From: Lamellibrachia satsuma
Taxonomy: Eukaryota > Annelida > Polychaeta > Sabellida > Siboglinidae
Reading direction: 5' to 3'
Length of the DNA: 64,000 nucleotides
Assembly: GCA_033239005.1 (NCBI GenBank)
Contig: BSQZ01000098.1
Span: 1,122,501 to 1,186,500, forward strand
The notes beneath the pieces are model-generated. The model was not told where the DNA came from, did no database searches, and was given only the letters and a program-made list of their open reading frames with translations. Positions within the stretch are counted from its first letter, which is position 1. The number at the start of each line of letters is the position of its first letter. The translations under genes and the position numbers were made by a program. This document shows, piece by piece, positions 13,249 to 24,560 of the stretch.

Positions 13249-13440
13249 TTATAAATGTGGTTGTCGTGGTGTTGGTTGTGGTTGAGGAAATATAGGGTGT
13301 GTTTGTGTTGGTTGTGGTGTTATAAGGGTTGGAGTTGGTGACTTTGGTGAAGGTGTTGGTAATGGTGTTGGTGGTCTTTGAATAACCGCAATTGTAGTAT
13401 TACCTGGTAGAAAGGAAGATATATTAATATTATCATTACA
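13249..13440 (-). CDS. Pro/Thr-rich exon-like segment (unit 1, first copy)
   Basis: The minus strand reads RPPTPLPTPSPKSPTPTL and ends in FPQPQPTPRQPHL with a TAA stop; upstream is an acceptor-like tttctaccag. All copies (16.30, 27.42, 38.71 kb) keep the same last residues and stop, although the middle shifts frame through indels. A similar Pro/Thr-rich stretch lies at the matching position beyond the inverted gene copy (52.78-52.91 kb, plus). It could be a terminal exon of a mucin-like or Pro-rich gene, or just a (TGG)n-type low-complexity repeat. Confidence 0.3.
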   Translation of the reverse strand, partial: CNDNINISSFLPGNTTIAVIQRPPTPLPTPSPKSPTPTLITPQPTQTHPIFPQPQPTPRQPHL

Positions 13441-13944
13441 TATAGTAGAAGTAATGCAGAACTGTAGAGCTAACACTTGTGGAAGCAAATGTAGAAGACG
13501 GGCTAACCGCGGTAGTAACTTGCGATTTATTGTGACAATATGGATGGTAAACAGGCCAAACATGTAATGTGTATGTGTGGATAATGTGGACGGAGTCACA
13601 TAGTTGTGGGGATTTTCCTCGTGATTTCCTCAACACTGTTTAATTACGATCCACAAGTAATATTCTCTACAGGATCAATTATATATTTAACTTGTCACAT
13701 TTGAGACGTGTACATGAGCTTTGTATTTTATACACGTTACAAGTTCGGCGGGTTGAACCTCGCAAATGTTGAAGCATTATTCCAACATACTAATTAGGTG
13801 TGGAAAAAGGATACTATTTTAAATCGTACGCTCACTGTTGATTCGTGTTTAATATATTTGTGAGTCACACTCAGAGTTGCTTTAACGAAGTTTCTCTTCG
13901 GATACTGCCCACTTATTTCCTCGATAACTTCAAGACACAGAACA

Positions 13945-16900
13945 TTCATTGCAAAGCAGGAGCTTTATTGTAGCATTATATTCACATAATCGTTGTGGTC
14001 ACAAACGAATGTGTAGACCTGTATTCCGAAGAATCATCCATCCACCCTTGCTCGCTTGTTCCAGTTGTCTTCGAAGACCAGTGAACGCCACTGCAAAACG
14101 GTGAAAAAAGTTGTGTAATTAAAATCATTATTGTCCATAAAAATATTTTTACGATACAAAATGTTTATAATTATTTTTATAACAGTTCAAACTACAATCA
14201 TATGTTGCTATCACCTTGAACAATATAACTGCCACGGCACAAAATATCAAATCATGAATCGTTGCCCTTCTCAAGGAAACATTGGTTACGGCATATGTGC
14301 ATGTATTCACAAATTAAATAGTGTGAGAACTACGTTTTTGATAAGAAAGATAACATCGGACGCAGTACCCTTCAATTTCCTTTCGCTGCTCTTTAATAGC
14401 GCGAGCCACAGCAGTTGTTGCACGAGCTGACACAACGACGGCGTCTGCAGTCGTAGTGACGTCATGTACCAGGGGCATCGCTTGTAGCGAAGGGGACGTC
14501 CCGTACTTGCACATAACGTAGCTGCCGCAACCGTTGCACACGGTTGCCAGCCCGAGTACTTCTCACGGTAATTCTCTCTGCAGCCTGTGGCAAGGTTACG
14601 TATCCAACGTATGGTGTCACTGTATTCAATCGGAACCTGCAATATGCTATGACATTTGAATGTAAAGTCATTTCACAAAACATATAGTACAGAAGAGTTG
14701 CATTTAGGAAATATATATATAATGTATCACACGAAACACTTGGCGCAAAATCTTGATGTATCCAATGACATCTTTCTAGTTCCCAGCTGTAAAGTCGGTC
14801 TAGTTTTTACTGATGTCATTAGCATCCCTGTTTCGTAATTGAAGACTTTCAACGTCAACGAATATAAAAACACAAACTTCGGTCAATGCTAACGTTATCG
14901 ATGTTTCAACTGAGGGTTCGTTCTGTAGAATGGCAGAGAATCACGCAATCTTTGAAAGCCTGCGCAAAAAAACGAACAAGAAGAGAGACATCAATCGTCG
15001 AACCATGCGTAATCGCTGAGCACTTCGCTGTATCCATCGTCCCCTCCAGATAGGAGAGCTGACTCTGAAAGTAGAGACAGAGAGATGCATACAACTATTT
15101 GAAACGAAATACTGCTGCAGACCACTGCGAATTTCATACTGACAAAACATACGAATATTTGAGGTAACATGTCAATTCCTTCCTACAAAGCAAGAACCAG
15201 TGTTAGCATCGATGAAACGTCGAAAGCTCTCCTGATTTAGCCAGTCAACCGAAACAATAACATTCGAGAAAAACCACCCACACTGGAGAGGGAAAGAGAG
15301 AAGAAGGGGCCGCCACAGTGAAACCGTCTGATAATACACAAGAATGGATACATCGAGAACTACGACCCTGCTACACACAGCAGAGGACATGCAACGCTGG
15401 CGATGACTGTGTGTGAATGAGACAGTTCCACACCGTCCTGTCAATGGATGAAGGTGAAGTTGATTTGTTCTGACTAGAATTCGAAGTAAACCCATATCTA
15501 AAAGTCTGCTGTTTGGCTGCTGCTCGCAGCTGATGCACAACCCTTGTTTCCTCGAATAGATGACCACAACATGATTCATAAATCATCGGTTTAAAGCAGT
15601 GCCACAAGGATACTGAATGCTTCGTGTTTGCTACATATTTCTATGCAGACTTCCAACTGATTTCTTTAAGTTATTTTGCTGATTTGTTTTCATGAATTCA
15701 TGCTGCCTAATTTTCAGAATACAGCAAAATGTTGTAATAATAAACAGTACTGTGTGGTGTCGACAGAAATTGAGATGATTATGTTGATGGTGTTAATGCA
15801 CAATACGATCTCTGGGTCTGAATATAACATAAAATGGAGATATAATAGATAGTTGTAATATTGTTTCAAATCATCAGTCGTAACATGAGGCTAGCCGGAG
15901 GAAAACCACACTAAACACACTAGCCATTGTTTTAATTAAACAAACGAATTTAGTAGACAGGTCCCATGTGAACGTTGTTCACGATACTTTTCTATTTCTG
16001 CCTGTCATGCAAAATGCTTACAAGGTCGGTAGATGCTATGAAGAATTCAGCCGAAATAGTAAGGTAAGCATGCTCATCCTGGTATTTTCTAATAACTAAA
16101 GACAAGCCTCAAAAAAATTAAGACCGTGCTCTCTCGAACGTTCTATAGGACGATCTCCCCAGTTTATTAGAGAGTGTAATTTCTCCGCTTCTTTTAAAGT
16201 AGTCTTTAATGAAAAACTTATTCAAAACTACTGCATCCATGCATATGTTGTAATGTAAAGCACTATGAAAAACCAAAGGACTGTTGTTGCATATATTATA
16301 AATGTGGTTGTCGTGGTGTTGGTTGTGGTTGAGGAAATATAGGGTGTGTTTGTGTTGTGGTGTTATAAGGGTTGGAGTTGGTGACTTTGGTGAAGGTGTT
16401 GGTAATGGTGTTGGTGGTCTTGAATAACCGCAATTGTAGTATTACTGGTAGAAAGGAAGATATATTAATATTATCATTACATATAGTAGAAGTAATGCAG
16501 AACTGTAGAGCTAACACTTGTGGAAGCAAATGTAGAAGACGGGCTAACCGCGGTAGTAACTTGCGATTTATTGTGACAATATGGATGGTAAACAGGCCAA
16601 ACATGTAATGTGTATGTGTGGATAATGTGGACGGGAGTCACATAGTTGTGGGGATTTTCCCCGTGATTTCCTCAACACTATTTAATTACGATCCACAAGT
16701 AATATTCTCTACAGGATCAGACTATATATTTAACTTGTCGCATTTGAGACGTGTGCATGAGCTTGTATTTTATACACGTTACAAGTTCATGGTTCGAACT
16801 TTCGCAAATGTTGAAGCATTATTCCAACATACTAATTAGGTGTGAAAAGGATACTATTTTAAAATCGTACGCTCACTGTTGATTCGTGTTTAATATATTT

Positions 16901-19380
16901 GTGAGTCACACTTGTTGTGTTTTTAACGCAGTTTCCTCTTCGATACCGCCCACTTATTTCCTCGATAACTTCAAGACACAGAATATCCATTGCAAAGCAG
17001 GAGCTTTATTGTAGCATTATATTCACATAATCGTTGTGGTCACAAACGAATGTGTAGACCTGTATTCCGGAAGAAGAATCATCCATCCGCACTTGCTCGC
17101 TTGTTCCAGTTGTTCCCGAAGACCAGTGAACGCCATCAAACGGGTGAAAAGTTGTGTAATTAAAATCATTATTGTCCATAAAAATATTTTTGCATGATAC
17201 AAAATGTTTATAATTATTTTTATAACGGTTCAAACTACAATCATATGCTTGCTATCACCTTGAACAATATAACTGCCACGGCACAAAAATATCAAATCAT
17301 GAATCGTTGCCCTTCCCCAAGGAAACATTGGTTACGGCATATGTGCATGTATTCACAAATTAAATGCGTGAGAACTAATGCTTTGATAAGAAAGATAACA
17401 TCGGACGCAGTACCTTCAATTTCCTTTCGCCGCTCTTTAATAGCGCGAGCCACAGCAGTTGTTGCACGAGCTGACACAACGACGGCGTCTGCAGTCGTAG
17501 TGACGTCTGTACCAGGGGCATCGCTTTGTAGCGAAGGGGACGTCCGTACTTGCACATAACGTAGCTGCCGCAACCGTTGCACGGTCGACTGCCAGCCCGG
17601 AGTACTTTCACAGTAAGTCCCCGCGCCTGTGGCAAAGGTTACGTATCCATGTTACGTATAGTGTCACTGTATTCAATCGAAACATAAAGAAACTATAAGA
17701 TTAATTATTCCCATAAAAGTAACTAATAAATAATGTAATTAAGACTTTACAATAATATGTCGTGTAGTACAACATTCACGTAGTCAATGTAAACAGTAAT
17801 GCTACTACTAGGCTTTTCCGTTTTTCAATAATCAAAACGTTAAAGTCAGTATAGTTATGGTGCATTACCATCTGGTTGTACCAATTGTGTACAAGGTTTC
17901 ACCAGCGATAACGAACATGAACAGTATTACGTTAATGTGAATAATGATGTAGATACGCACCGCAACGACCACGACCACAGGATAGAAGGATTGATTATTT
18001 CCACAAGAGTGGTAGGACATAGCGCCACGGTTGCATTCGTAGTAACGACCAACGAGAAGTATGACGATGAGTAGGAGTGCATGTTTCGAGTATGTGCAGC
18101 GATCATTGTACATTCCTTGGAAACAAAACATAACATATTATAGTACATAATGTAATTTTGAAGCATTGATTTGATAAGGAATTGTAGTTTACAAGTAAGA
18201 ATAGCATTGATACAGGTTTGTGTATATAACATAATTTTTATAATGCAATTTATGAAATGAAAAATAATACGCATATGTCAGTGTTTGTCTTAATAGAAAT
18301 TGTAGACGATGTGTGTACATTTATATACAAATATTGCAATATTTTAGACCAACTATAAACAAGCCTCACCATAGCACGATTGTTTCGAGAGAAAACAGAC
18401 AGACGAACTACTCAAATTAATTAAAGACGATGTAATCGATACACATACCACAGCTTCCAGAAACAGTTACGCATTGGTTCGTAGGGCAACGGCCATACTG
18501 TACTTCCTGTTTTGACAGTAGTAGCAGTGTAGGGCATCGGCTTTGACAGGGATGGTAGAAGAAGTTGAACGACGATTGCTGCAGCAATCGTAGTTGAAGC
18601 CATTATATGTTTGGCGTATCGTAGTTCGCTGAAAAGAGAAAACATGTGGTAATCGTTAGATTAACTTCTTTTTATATAAAATTCCGGCAATGCATCAATG
18701 AATGCTCGCACAAGTATATACGTTCACATGTACGTACAAACAAACAAATTGACATATTCGTAATCATATCATACCTTCAGCTGCATATATATCGCAACAA
18801 GCACCAACAATGCAACGAAAAACTTCGCCATGACGTCTGGTTTTCTCTGGAAACACATAGAGATGTTATACGATATCACTATTTCGTTGTTACTCTTATT
18901 CAGCTCTCGTTATTATGAATAGTAACATTAGGGAAATGGGTAGGATGCCGTTTGAAACATTGCCATCGAAAGCATTAGACTCCATGGCATATGGGCAAGA
19001 TAGACAATAGTGATATCGATCAACATTTTGTGAACAATGTGTAGCTCACAATGTTCAACTAGCTGTCAGTTATAGGTTTAAGATATTGTCACAACTCGCT
19101 AATTACATAATAAGTAAATAACTTATTATTGCAAGTGCGCATTGTTCTGTTGGAAAAGTATACATCGAGCTGTTAATTTAAGCATATTATATAATGTTGA
19201 AAAATATGTCTAAGAAATATATGGAATCTTGTCTCCTCTCCATGTCCCTCATACGCAATGAATTTGATGTTGTACCATTTATTTCTTCCATATTCAGTTT
19301 TCAGTTCTGGAATGAGTTTATTTTACTATATGTATGTTTATTCTTGACTTGGTTATCTATATCTTGATGGCGTTACATCG

Positions 19381-19464
<84 letters not shown>

Positions 19465-19501
19465 ACACGTACACACGCACACATAAAAACGCACACAAAC
19501 A

Positions 19502-19532
<31 letters not shown>

Positions 19533-20145
19533 GCACATTTACATTTAAATTAACATTTTGTATCATATGTGATATGTCGCTGCTGGCCTGGCCTACTTTC
19601 TCTGTGCATCTAAGACATCCATTATATTAACAAATGTATTTGGCTACAACAATAATAACCAGCAACTGTTGTTTTTTAACGTGAAAGAACATGTAACATT
19701 ACACTTTCAAACGTTCTCGTTTAGTTCAGGCGGAATATTTTTTCCTAAATTAAACACTGCGCTAACAATGTGCGCCTGAAACATGCAGTGAATGTTATGA
19801 TGCGTTGCGTAAACATTGCATATATATTTCAAATATCAAAAATCTTAACGAACGTTTCCCGAAAATGGGACAATATCTACTAAGACCCGAAATGGCAATA
19901 TTTGTTTACTATTATACTTCCCTTGTGTTATAGTGAGACAGTAAAAGGAGACATTTGTTAACGTCATATACGACTACGTATAACACGTGTTATTGAACAA
20001 AATGATATTAAAATATCATTAAGGTGTAAAAAATCGAATCTAGAAAAACAGGTAGTTACAAGAACCGTTCATTACTGTATAAACGGAACAAACGAAACGT
20101 TTTACTTACCGAGCAGACAACAGATCTTCCTATGAAGCCAATGGT
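13945..20145 (-). CDS. Secreted Cys/Tyr/Arg-rich protein gene, copy A (tandem family)
   Basis: Unrecognised family. Exons on the minus strand: E1 5'UTR about 20110-20145 (donor CTCG/gtaagt); E2 18775 to past the ATG at 18831, encoding signal peptide MAKFFVALLVLVAIY; E3 18449-18628 (acceptor ctcttttcag, donor gtatgt), with NGFNYDCC and GRCPTNQC; E4 17961-18115, with YECNRGAMSYHSCGNNQ; E5 17414-17626, with CNGCGSYVMCKYGRPLRYK, CRRRRCVSSCNNCCGSRY and a TAA at 17437-17439; E6 about 17000-17136 with AATAAA. E5 and E6 are duplicated at 14369-14584 and 13945-14090. The predicted mature part is about 170 residues with roughly 20 Cys. Indels break the frame inside E3, E4 and E5 as written, and the E6 acceptor AG at 17.14 kb is missing. 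Role unknown: defence peptide or adhesive/matrix protein are both guesses. Confidence 0.6.
13964..13969 (-). terminator. AATAAA poly(A) signal of E6
   Basis: The minus strand reads ctacAATAAAgctcctgc. The hexamer and its context are conserved in all other E6 copies: 17005-17010, 28144-28149, 39429-39434, and on the plus strand at 51733-51738. This supports E6 as the transcript end. Confidence 0.55.
14369..14584 (-). CDS. Duplicated Cys-rich exon E5 of gene copy A
   Basis: Acceptor ccttgccacag precedes GCTGCAGAGAG at 14584. In the Cys frame it encodes CNGC and later RPLRYKRCPWY and CRRRRCVSSCNNCC, stopping TAA at 14393-14395 before a donor-like gtactg. One extra base sits near 14490. It is followed at 14090 by a second E6 with intact acceptor cgttttgcag and AATAAA at 13964-13969. 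Copy A therefore has one set of 5' exons and two sets of 3' exons. Confidence 0.55.
14900..15425 (+). mobile_element. LINE 3' relic (unit 1, second copy)
   Basis: Duplicate of the relic at 11.85 kb, with the same FETKYCCRPLRIS frame and GKRRRGR-like end, carried along in the 3.05-kb duplication. Confidence 0.65.
16296..16485 (-). CDS. Pro/Thr-rich exon-like segment (unit 1, second copy)
   Basis: Same segment as at 13.25 kb. The frame ending FPQPQPTPRQPHL is kept, but an indel switches the upstream part to a Thr/Asn-rich reading. Confidence 0.25.
18775..18831 (-). CDS. Signal-peptide exon E2 of copy A
   Basis: The ATG at 18829-18831 opens MAKFFVALLVLVAIY, a short basic n-region plus a long hydrophobic core, directly followed by donor AAG/gtatgat. 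The acceptor tgtgtttccag lies about 15 bases upstream of the ATG. The coding part is 57 nt here and in copy C but 55 nt in copy B, a (TA) length difference that changes the intron phase from 1 to 0. Confidence 0.7.
19382..19536. repeat. (CA)n microsatellite in intron 1 of copy A
   Basis: Two long CA runs separated by acgtacacgtacacacgcac. The same compound microsatellite sits at the same intron position in copies B and C. Confidence 0.95.
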
Positions 20146-20149
20146 GCTC

Positions 20150-20180
20150 AAGTCTGCCAATGTCTCTCAATATATACACA
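20150..20180 (-). promoter_or_regulatory. TATA-box core promoter of copy A
   Basis: The minus strand reads gttgtgTATATATTgagag about 30 nt upstream of a short exon that ends in a consensus donor (CTCG/gtaagtaaa at 20110). The spacing fits a TATA-driven start near 20,140. Copy B has the same arrangement with a weaker TATATC (about 31,395-31,400). Copy C lacks the region. Confidence 0.5.
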
Positions 20181-20529
20181 ACTGTGCCTGAATCAACTAT
20201 GCATCTTCACACGTCATAGCCGTTTCTAGGAAGTGCTTCCAGTCTTCACGATCAGAATACAAAGGGGCGTCTGGGGTTAAAGTATACCAAACTTCCGTAA
20301 CATGAAACTTTGGTATTAGCTAACTTTCCTGCACAACTTTCCATCAGCCAGCCTTCCTTAACTATAATCATATGAACGGAATTGTGTCTGGTTGGTCAAA
20401 TAAATGAACTAACCGCACACACTGTTCCACCTCAATTCCTACTTTCTTAGATTGTCATGATCACTCGGAGAGAAAAGGTAATTTATCATGTCTAATGACT
20501 TTTTGGTGAAAAACTACATTTCATATTTC

Positions 20530-21785
20530 CGCTCTGACGTATGTCTACTTCTTTATTGATGACATCAATATCACTTGCGCTTCCCCGTGTCTGCAATCTC
20601 GTAATTAACGTCGGTAAACTTCAACGAATAGAAAAACAAAGACTATGGTCGGCGGTCGCACAGACGACGTCATACCTTAGACTCGTGTTCTTACATATGA
20701 TAGTGAAGCACGCAATAGGAAAGTCTGCGCGAAAAATGCTAGTATGTCTTGGTGATTACCTCGGTACTGTGTAAATGCACAGTGAAACATGCTAACAGGG
20801 AAAGTCTGCTCTAAAACAGCATGTTTTGTCTACCAGCTTTTTTATTCGATGGATCCCTTTGTGGAGTTTCTTTCCATTTCATTAATTTAATTCTTCTCAC
20901 TTTTACAATGATATATGTTTTCAAGCACTAGAAACTCCCCTGCTTCCCGACAAGAAATGATATATTCTAATAATTTTCTCAAACATATATCAATTGTTTG
21001 AGAAAACAATTTTGGATTGAAAATTCAAAGATTGGCAATAATCCTCCGCCTAGCATTGATTGAATTATCTCGCATTGTTGTCGTGTATCCATATACTCCT
21101 TTTGACTATTTTGTCTTGTCTTCTAAATCAGGTTAATCGATCAGCCATATTATTAATGAGAGTGGAATCATTTCTAATGCAATCGTTTCTCTTGTATTAA
21201 AGTCCAATAATTGTGAAAGTCTCGTTGCTTGCATGTCATTCTCTTCATCAAGTTCGCTTCAGCCATTGTTGATCGCGCTTCTTTTATTAAATGTCAAAAC
21301 CTGTAATATGCTATGACATTTGAATGTAAAAGCCATTTCATAAAAACTATTAGTGCAGGGACAGTTGCTGTTAGAAATACATATAATGGAAAACCAACTG
21401 AGAAACAGTTAGGTACATATAAAAGGTTACTAAGCGCCATGCAATCTCATACACCCAATGAGTTCCAAACTGCGTGATGTTGGTCTAATTTTTGACTGAT
21501 GTCATTCAAATAGCTTGAGGTTGAGGTAACGCAGCCGACATTTTCAATCGACGTGTGTTTGCCGGCAACATTACAGTAGTACACCATGAGTGCTAATGAC
21601 ACTTGAACCTCAGACTTGTATAAAATGTGCTTCCACTGTTGAAAAGAAGTTTTTTTGAATATGATAAAGATGTTATCTTGACTTGCGCAATGATGACATG
21701 GGACTTGACATGTTCGCATAGACAACGACTTGGGACTTGATTTGAATTCTGCATGCGCCCCCATGTCTGAGGATTCTGGAAAGCA
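20530..21785. other. Unit-internal repeats upstream of copy A
   Basis: No gene seen. Short repeat-family segments are present, including a block with repeated gacttg/caagtc words (about 21.68-21.75 kb) that recurs at about 32.93, 45.86 and 49.09 kb. Confidence 0.45.
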
Positions 21786-21789
21786 AATA

Positions 21790-22770
21790 AATGGCCCAGA
21801 GAATGGTCTCAATCCATGGTTATTCCATTCCTGGAAAGGGGAATTTAAGACTAGTTAAAACGTATATAACAATCAGCCTCATCAATCACCGAAGCAATAT
21901 CATGCTACGAATCATCTTTAATAAGATTTTAGCAAGATTTAAAAACGGCCCAGATGGCAAGTGGACAAGGAAACCATTGGCTTATCGAGAATCCATATCA
22001 GATTTCATCTACGTGTTACCCCTGTCCTGATATAAGTGTCAAACTTGTTTTTAAATATATTCCCGCTACTAGCGTTTATACAATTCGTAGATAATTTGTT
22101 GTATTTATGTATTGTCATATGTGAGAAAGAGTACTTCCTGATATCCAATCTACCCCTGATACTTTATTAACTTTACCTCGTGCTCACTAGTTCTTCTATT
22201 TCTCTTGACAGAGTGCCATATTTCTATCAATATTTTCACATTCAATATCTTTAAAACTTCAATCTGATCTCTTCTTAACCTCCTCTCTTGTCTCTAGAGT
22301 TGTTCAACCACATTCTTTCAAGCGTTCTTAATAACTATGTCTCTCACTTCTGGAATAATTTTAATGGCTCTCCCAAATGAAAAGCACCACACAACCGGCT
22401 GAAGACCAAGGTCTTGAATTAGTCGTAAGAAGATGTAAGTCTGATCATATAAAATATATCTGTTTCACCAAAGACAATTTGAACCACAATTTCATTGATT
22501 TTAAGAATGCGATTGTCCGTATTTGGCACAAAACCTTATGACAAGTAGTGATGAACAACAACTACGACGAACATGTGATGCAGTTATAGAGGTATCGCCA
22601 CCTCAAACAGTATTATACTTCCAAACTACCAATTTGGAGAACTTTTTCAGAAAATGTACGAATTTGTAAAGGGTGCCCGCTCTCGCCTGTTCTCTTCAAC
22701 ATATTCCGCAACGACATCATGCAGAAGACCCCCGAAGACTTCAACACCACCATGTCTATTGTCTAAGTCG
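21790..22770 (+). mobile_element. LINE RT relic (unit 1 right end)
   Basis: The plus strand reads ISLINHRSNIMLRIIFNKIL around 21.87-21.93 kb (fingers region of RT). After about 450 bp without recognisable LINE sequence it reads KGCP.SPVLFNIFRNDIMQK around 22.67-22.73 kb. Frames are interrupted. Equivalent pieces occur at 33.06-34.03, 42.07-42.72, 45.92-46.16 and 49.17-50.39 kb. Confidence 0.65.
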
Positions 22771-23309
22771 AATTAGTAATTTTCATTTTCTGAAAGCTAT
22801 TACCTCATGATAAGCAGCGAGAATGAACGTCAAGCACCTTCTCAAAATTGTATATTAATTAGGTTGTGGACTCGATCGACAGAAAACTGTGTTGTATTAT
22901 AAAGCGCTTGAAAAGGCTAAATAACTGAAACAGCACTATACAAGACTTCAAATATTATTGTTATTAATTGTAATATGCCTACTGAAAGTTTCCATAGTTG
23001 TGTGTCTTTTACGGCAGACTTGTTATTAATTATTTTATCTGTCCATGTGGTCACTCACGCCCCGCCGCTCATGGCTGGGCCACAGAGTAGCTTTGTGCGG
23101 CTTGTATTCAACGCTAGACAAAGTCAGACACGCCATACGCCGGCAGAAGTTTCAGCAATGTCTACACAAGGAATGTGGCAGGATAACGACAACATCGGCC
23201 GGGGAAAGGAATAAATATATACTATGCAGCATTAACTATCGTAACTATACTTTTATATTTATTATAAAACGAGTACTTGCGTTGTGATCACTGAGCGTTG
23301 CTGTCTATG

Positions 23310-23460
23310 ATTTAGCGTGGTTTTGGAGGTGTTGGTTGTGGAGGTTTTGCCAGGGATGGTGGACGTTGTGGTGTTACAGTTGTTGTTGGTGGTACCTTGT
23401 CAGTGGTGACAGCAGAGGATTTTGTGGAGATCTTGTAACTGAAATAGCAGTAATATTATG
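23310..23460 (-). other. TGG-rich / Pro-Thr-rich exon-like segment, unit 1-2 boundary
   Basis: Minus strand after the acceptor-like tattactgctatttcag, followed by a Pro/Thr/Asn-rich frame. Related segments lie at 34.58-34.74, 43.22-43.31 and 46.67-46.82 kb. The last two are the cleanest, reading PTPSPLT.VPPTTTV..QRP.PQPKPP. This copy has frame breaks. Confidence 0.3.
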
Positions 23461-23839
23461 TGAAAATAATTCATCACGTTTTATGGTGGCGTAGTGGTTT
23501 GAAAATTGCATTTCACTTTACAGGTGTAATTAAAAAGGACTTCTCGCATGCATTTGTAGCGATGCTAGTATGTCTTGTAACGATTACCGCTGTACCGTCT
23601 CAGCATTCATCGACAAAGTAATTGTGTAAAGTTTGTTTGACAAAGTAAATAATCGCACACACACGATCCACCTCATGTTGTGATTTCTTAGATTGTCACG
23701 CTAACTCGAGAGAACAAATAATTCATCACCTCTTATGGTGTACAGGTTAAAAACGACATTTCAACTTGGCGGTGTAATTAATATTGTGTCTTGCCGCGTA
23801 CATTCGTAGCGAAGCTGATATCAATGATTAAACTTTCCT

Positions 23840-24560
23840 TGTGCGGGCGTACTGCGAAGGTAATATCGATGGTGGATCTTCCTGCCTGAACCCGCACTGG
23901 GATTCTGGGTAGACACGTGAGGCAAGTTTCTGGAAGTCTGATTAGCAGGACCTGAGCGAAGGCATTCCTCACAATGTTCAATAATGATATGGCTGCATAG
24001 TTGTTGCAGTCACTGGGCTGCTTTTGTTTTTGTACAAGGTGACTATTTTAGCATCCCGCATTTCTTGTTCCTTCATTCCAGCAGCAGAGACAGAGCAGTT
24101 GATGCAGGTGTTGTAGGCGCGGGCTTCTGCACACTTGATCACTGGCGGTATGCTGTCGCATCCCGGGTGTCTTGCCGCAAGAGAGGGAAGCTAATAGTTT
24201 TGCTCAGGTCCTCGACTGTGGGCTCGTTGTCCAGCTCCTCCATCATAGGCAAGTCCCTGATGGTGTTGAGAGCAGCATTAGTATCGAATTCGTTTCTCGG
24301 GAGTACGTTCTGGATAATGATCAACCCATCGTCAATCTGTTGATCCCGGTCTGCGAGCATTCTCCTGATGTGGATTTCAGTGGAGCCATCTCTCCTGGAT
24401 GTGATTTCAGTAGAGTCATCTTCCTAACAATGGGGCCAACAGCTATCTGATGCCATCGTACACGCCGCGTACGTTTCACAGTCGACTGAGCTTTGAATAC
24501 TCTTGAACAGTTTCAGCCAGTAGTCATTTGCACAGCGTCTTGCTGCGCGTTGTACGATGC
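23840..24560 (-). mobile_element. Truncated LINE RT relic (unit 2)
   Basis: Matches 9.72-10.50 kb of unit 1. Minus-strand pieces such as DQQIDDGLIIIQNVLPR, PMMEELDNEPTVEDL and RAGRSTIDITFAVRP are recognisable. The segment homologous to 8.29-9.72 kb (motifs A, C and the C-terminus) is absent. Confidence 0.7.

Larger units (their letters stand above)
11587..14637. repeat. Internal tandem duplication, first copy
   Basis: Starts at caatatgctatgacatttga and ends at the junction attcaatcggaac/ctgcaatatgct near 14,637. The following copy (about 14,640-17,680) repeats the same order: LINE relic, Pro-rich exon-like segment, last gene exon, Cys-rich exon. The copies are closely similar with many 1-3 base indels. 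A 12.37-13.24 kb stretch inside it contains no gene that I can see. Confidence 0.9.
7970..23531. repeat. Array unit 1 (~15.6 kb, with internal 3.05-kb duplication)
   Basis: Homology to units 2 and 3 starts at the motif ggacttctcg.atgcatttgtagcgat. Relative to the ~11.3-kb unit 2, unit 1 contains an extra ~1.44-kb stretch of LINE (about 8290-9722) and a tandem duplication of about 3.05 kb (11.59-14.64 kb versus 14.64-17.68 kb). It carries gene copy A on the minus strand. Stretches 10.3-11.8 kb and 20.2-21.8 kb hold only diverged intra-unit repeats and no gene that I can see. Confidence 0.9.

Noticed and set aside
13870..14090. E6 as a coding exon (frame with VAFTGLRRQLEQASKCGW)
   Set aside because: It reads well in copy B, but the Cys frame stops before it in all copies, AATAAA lies inside it, and the frame is not kept in copies A, C and D. 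3'UTR is more likely, though not proven.
18421..18645. Open frame MASTTIAAAIVVQLLL as a separate signal-bearing protein
   Set aside because: It starts inside exon E3 after a strong acceptor and is out of frame with the upstream signal exon in copies A and B; taken as a shadow frame.
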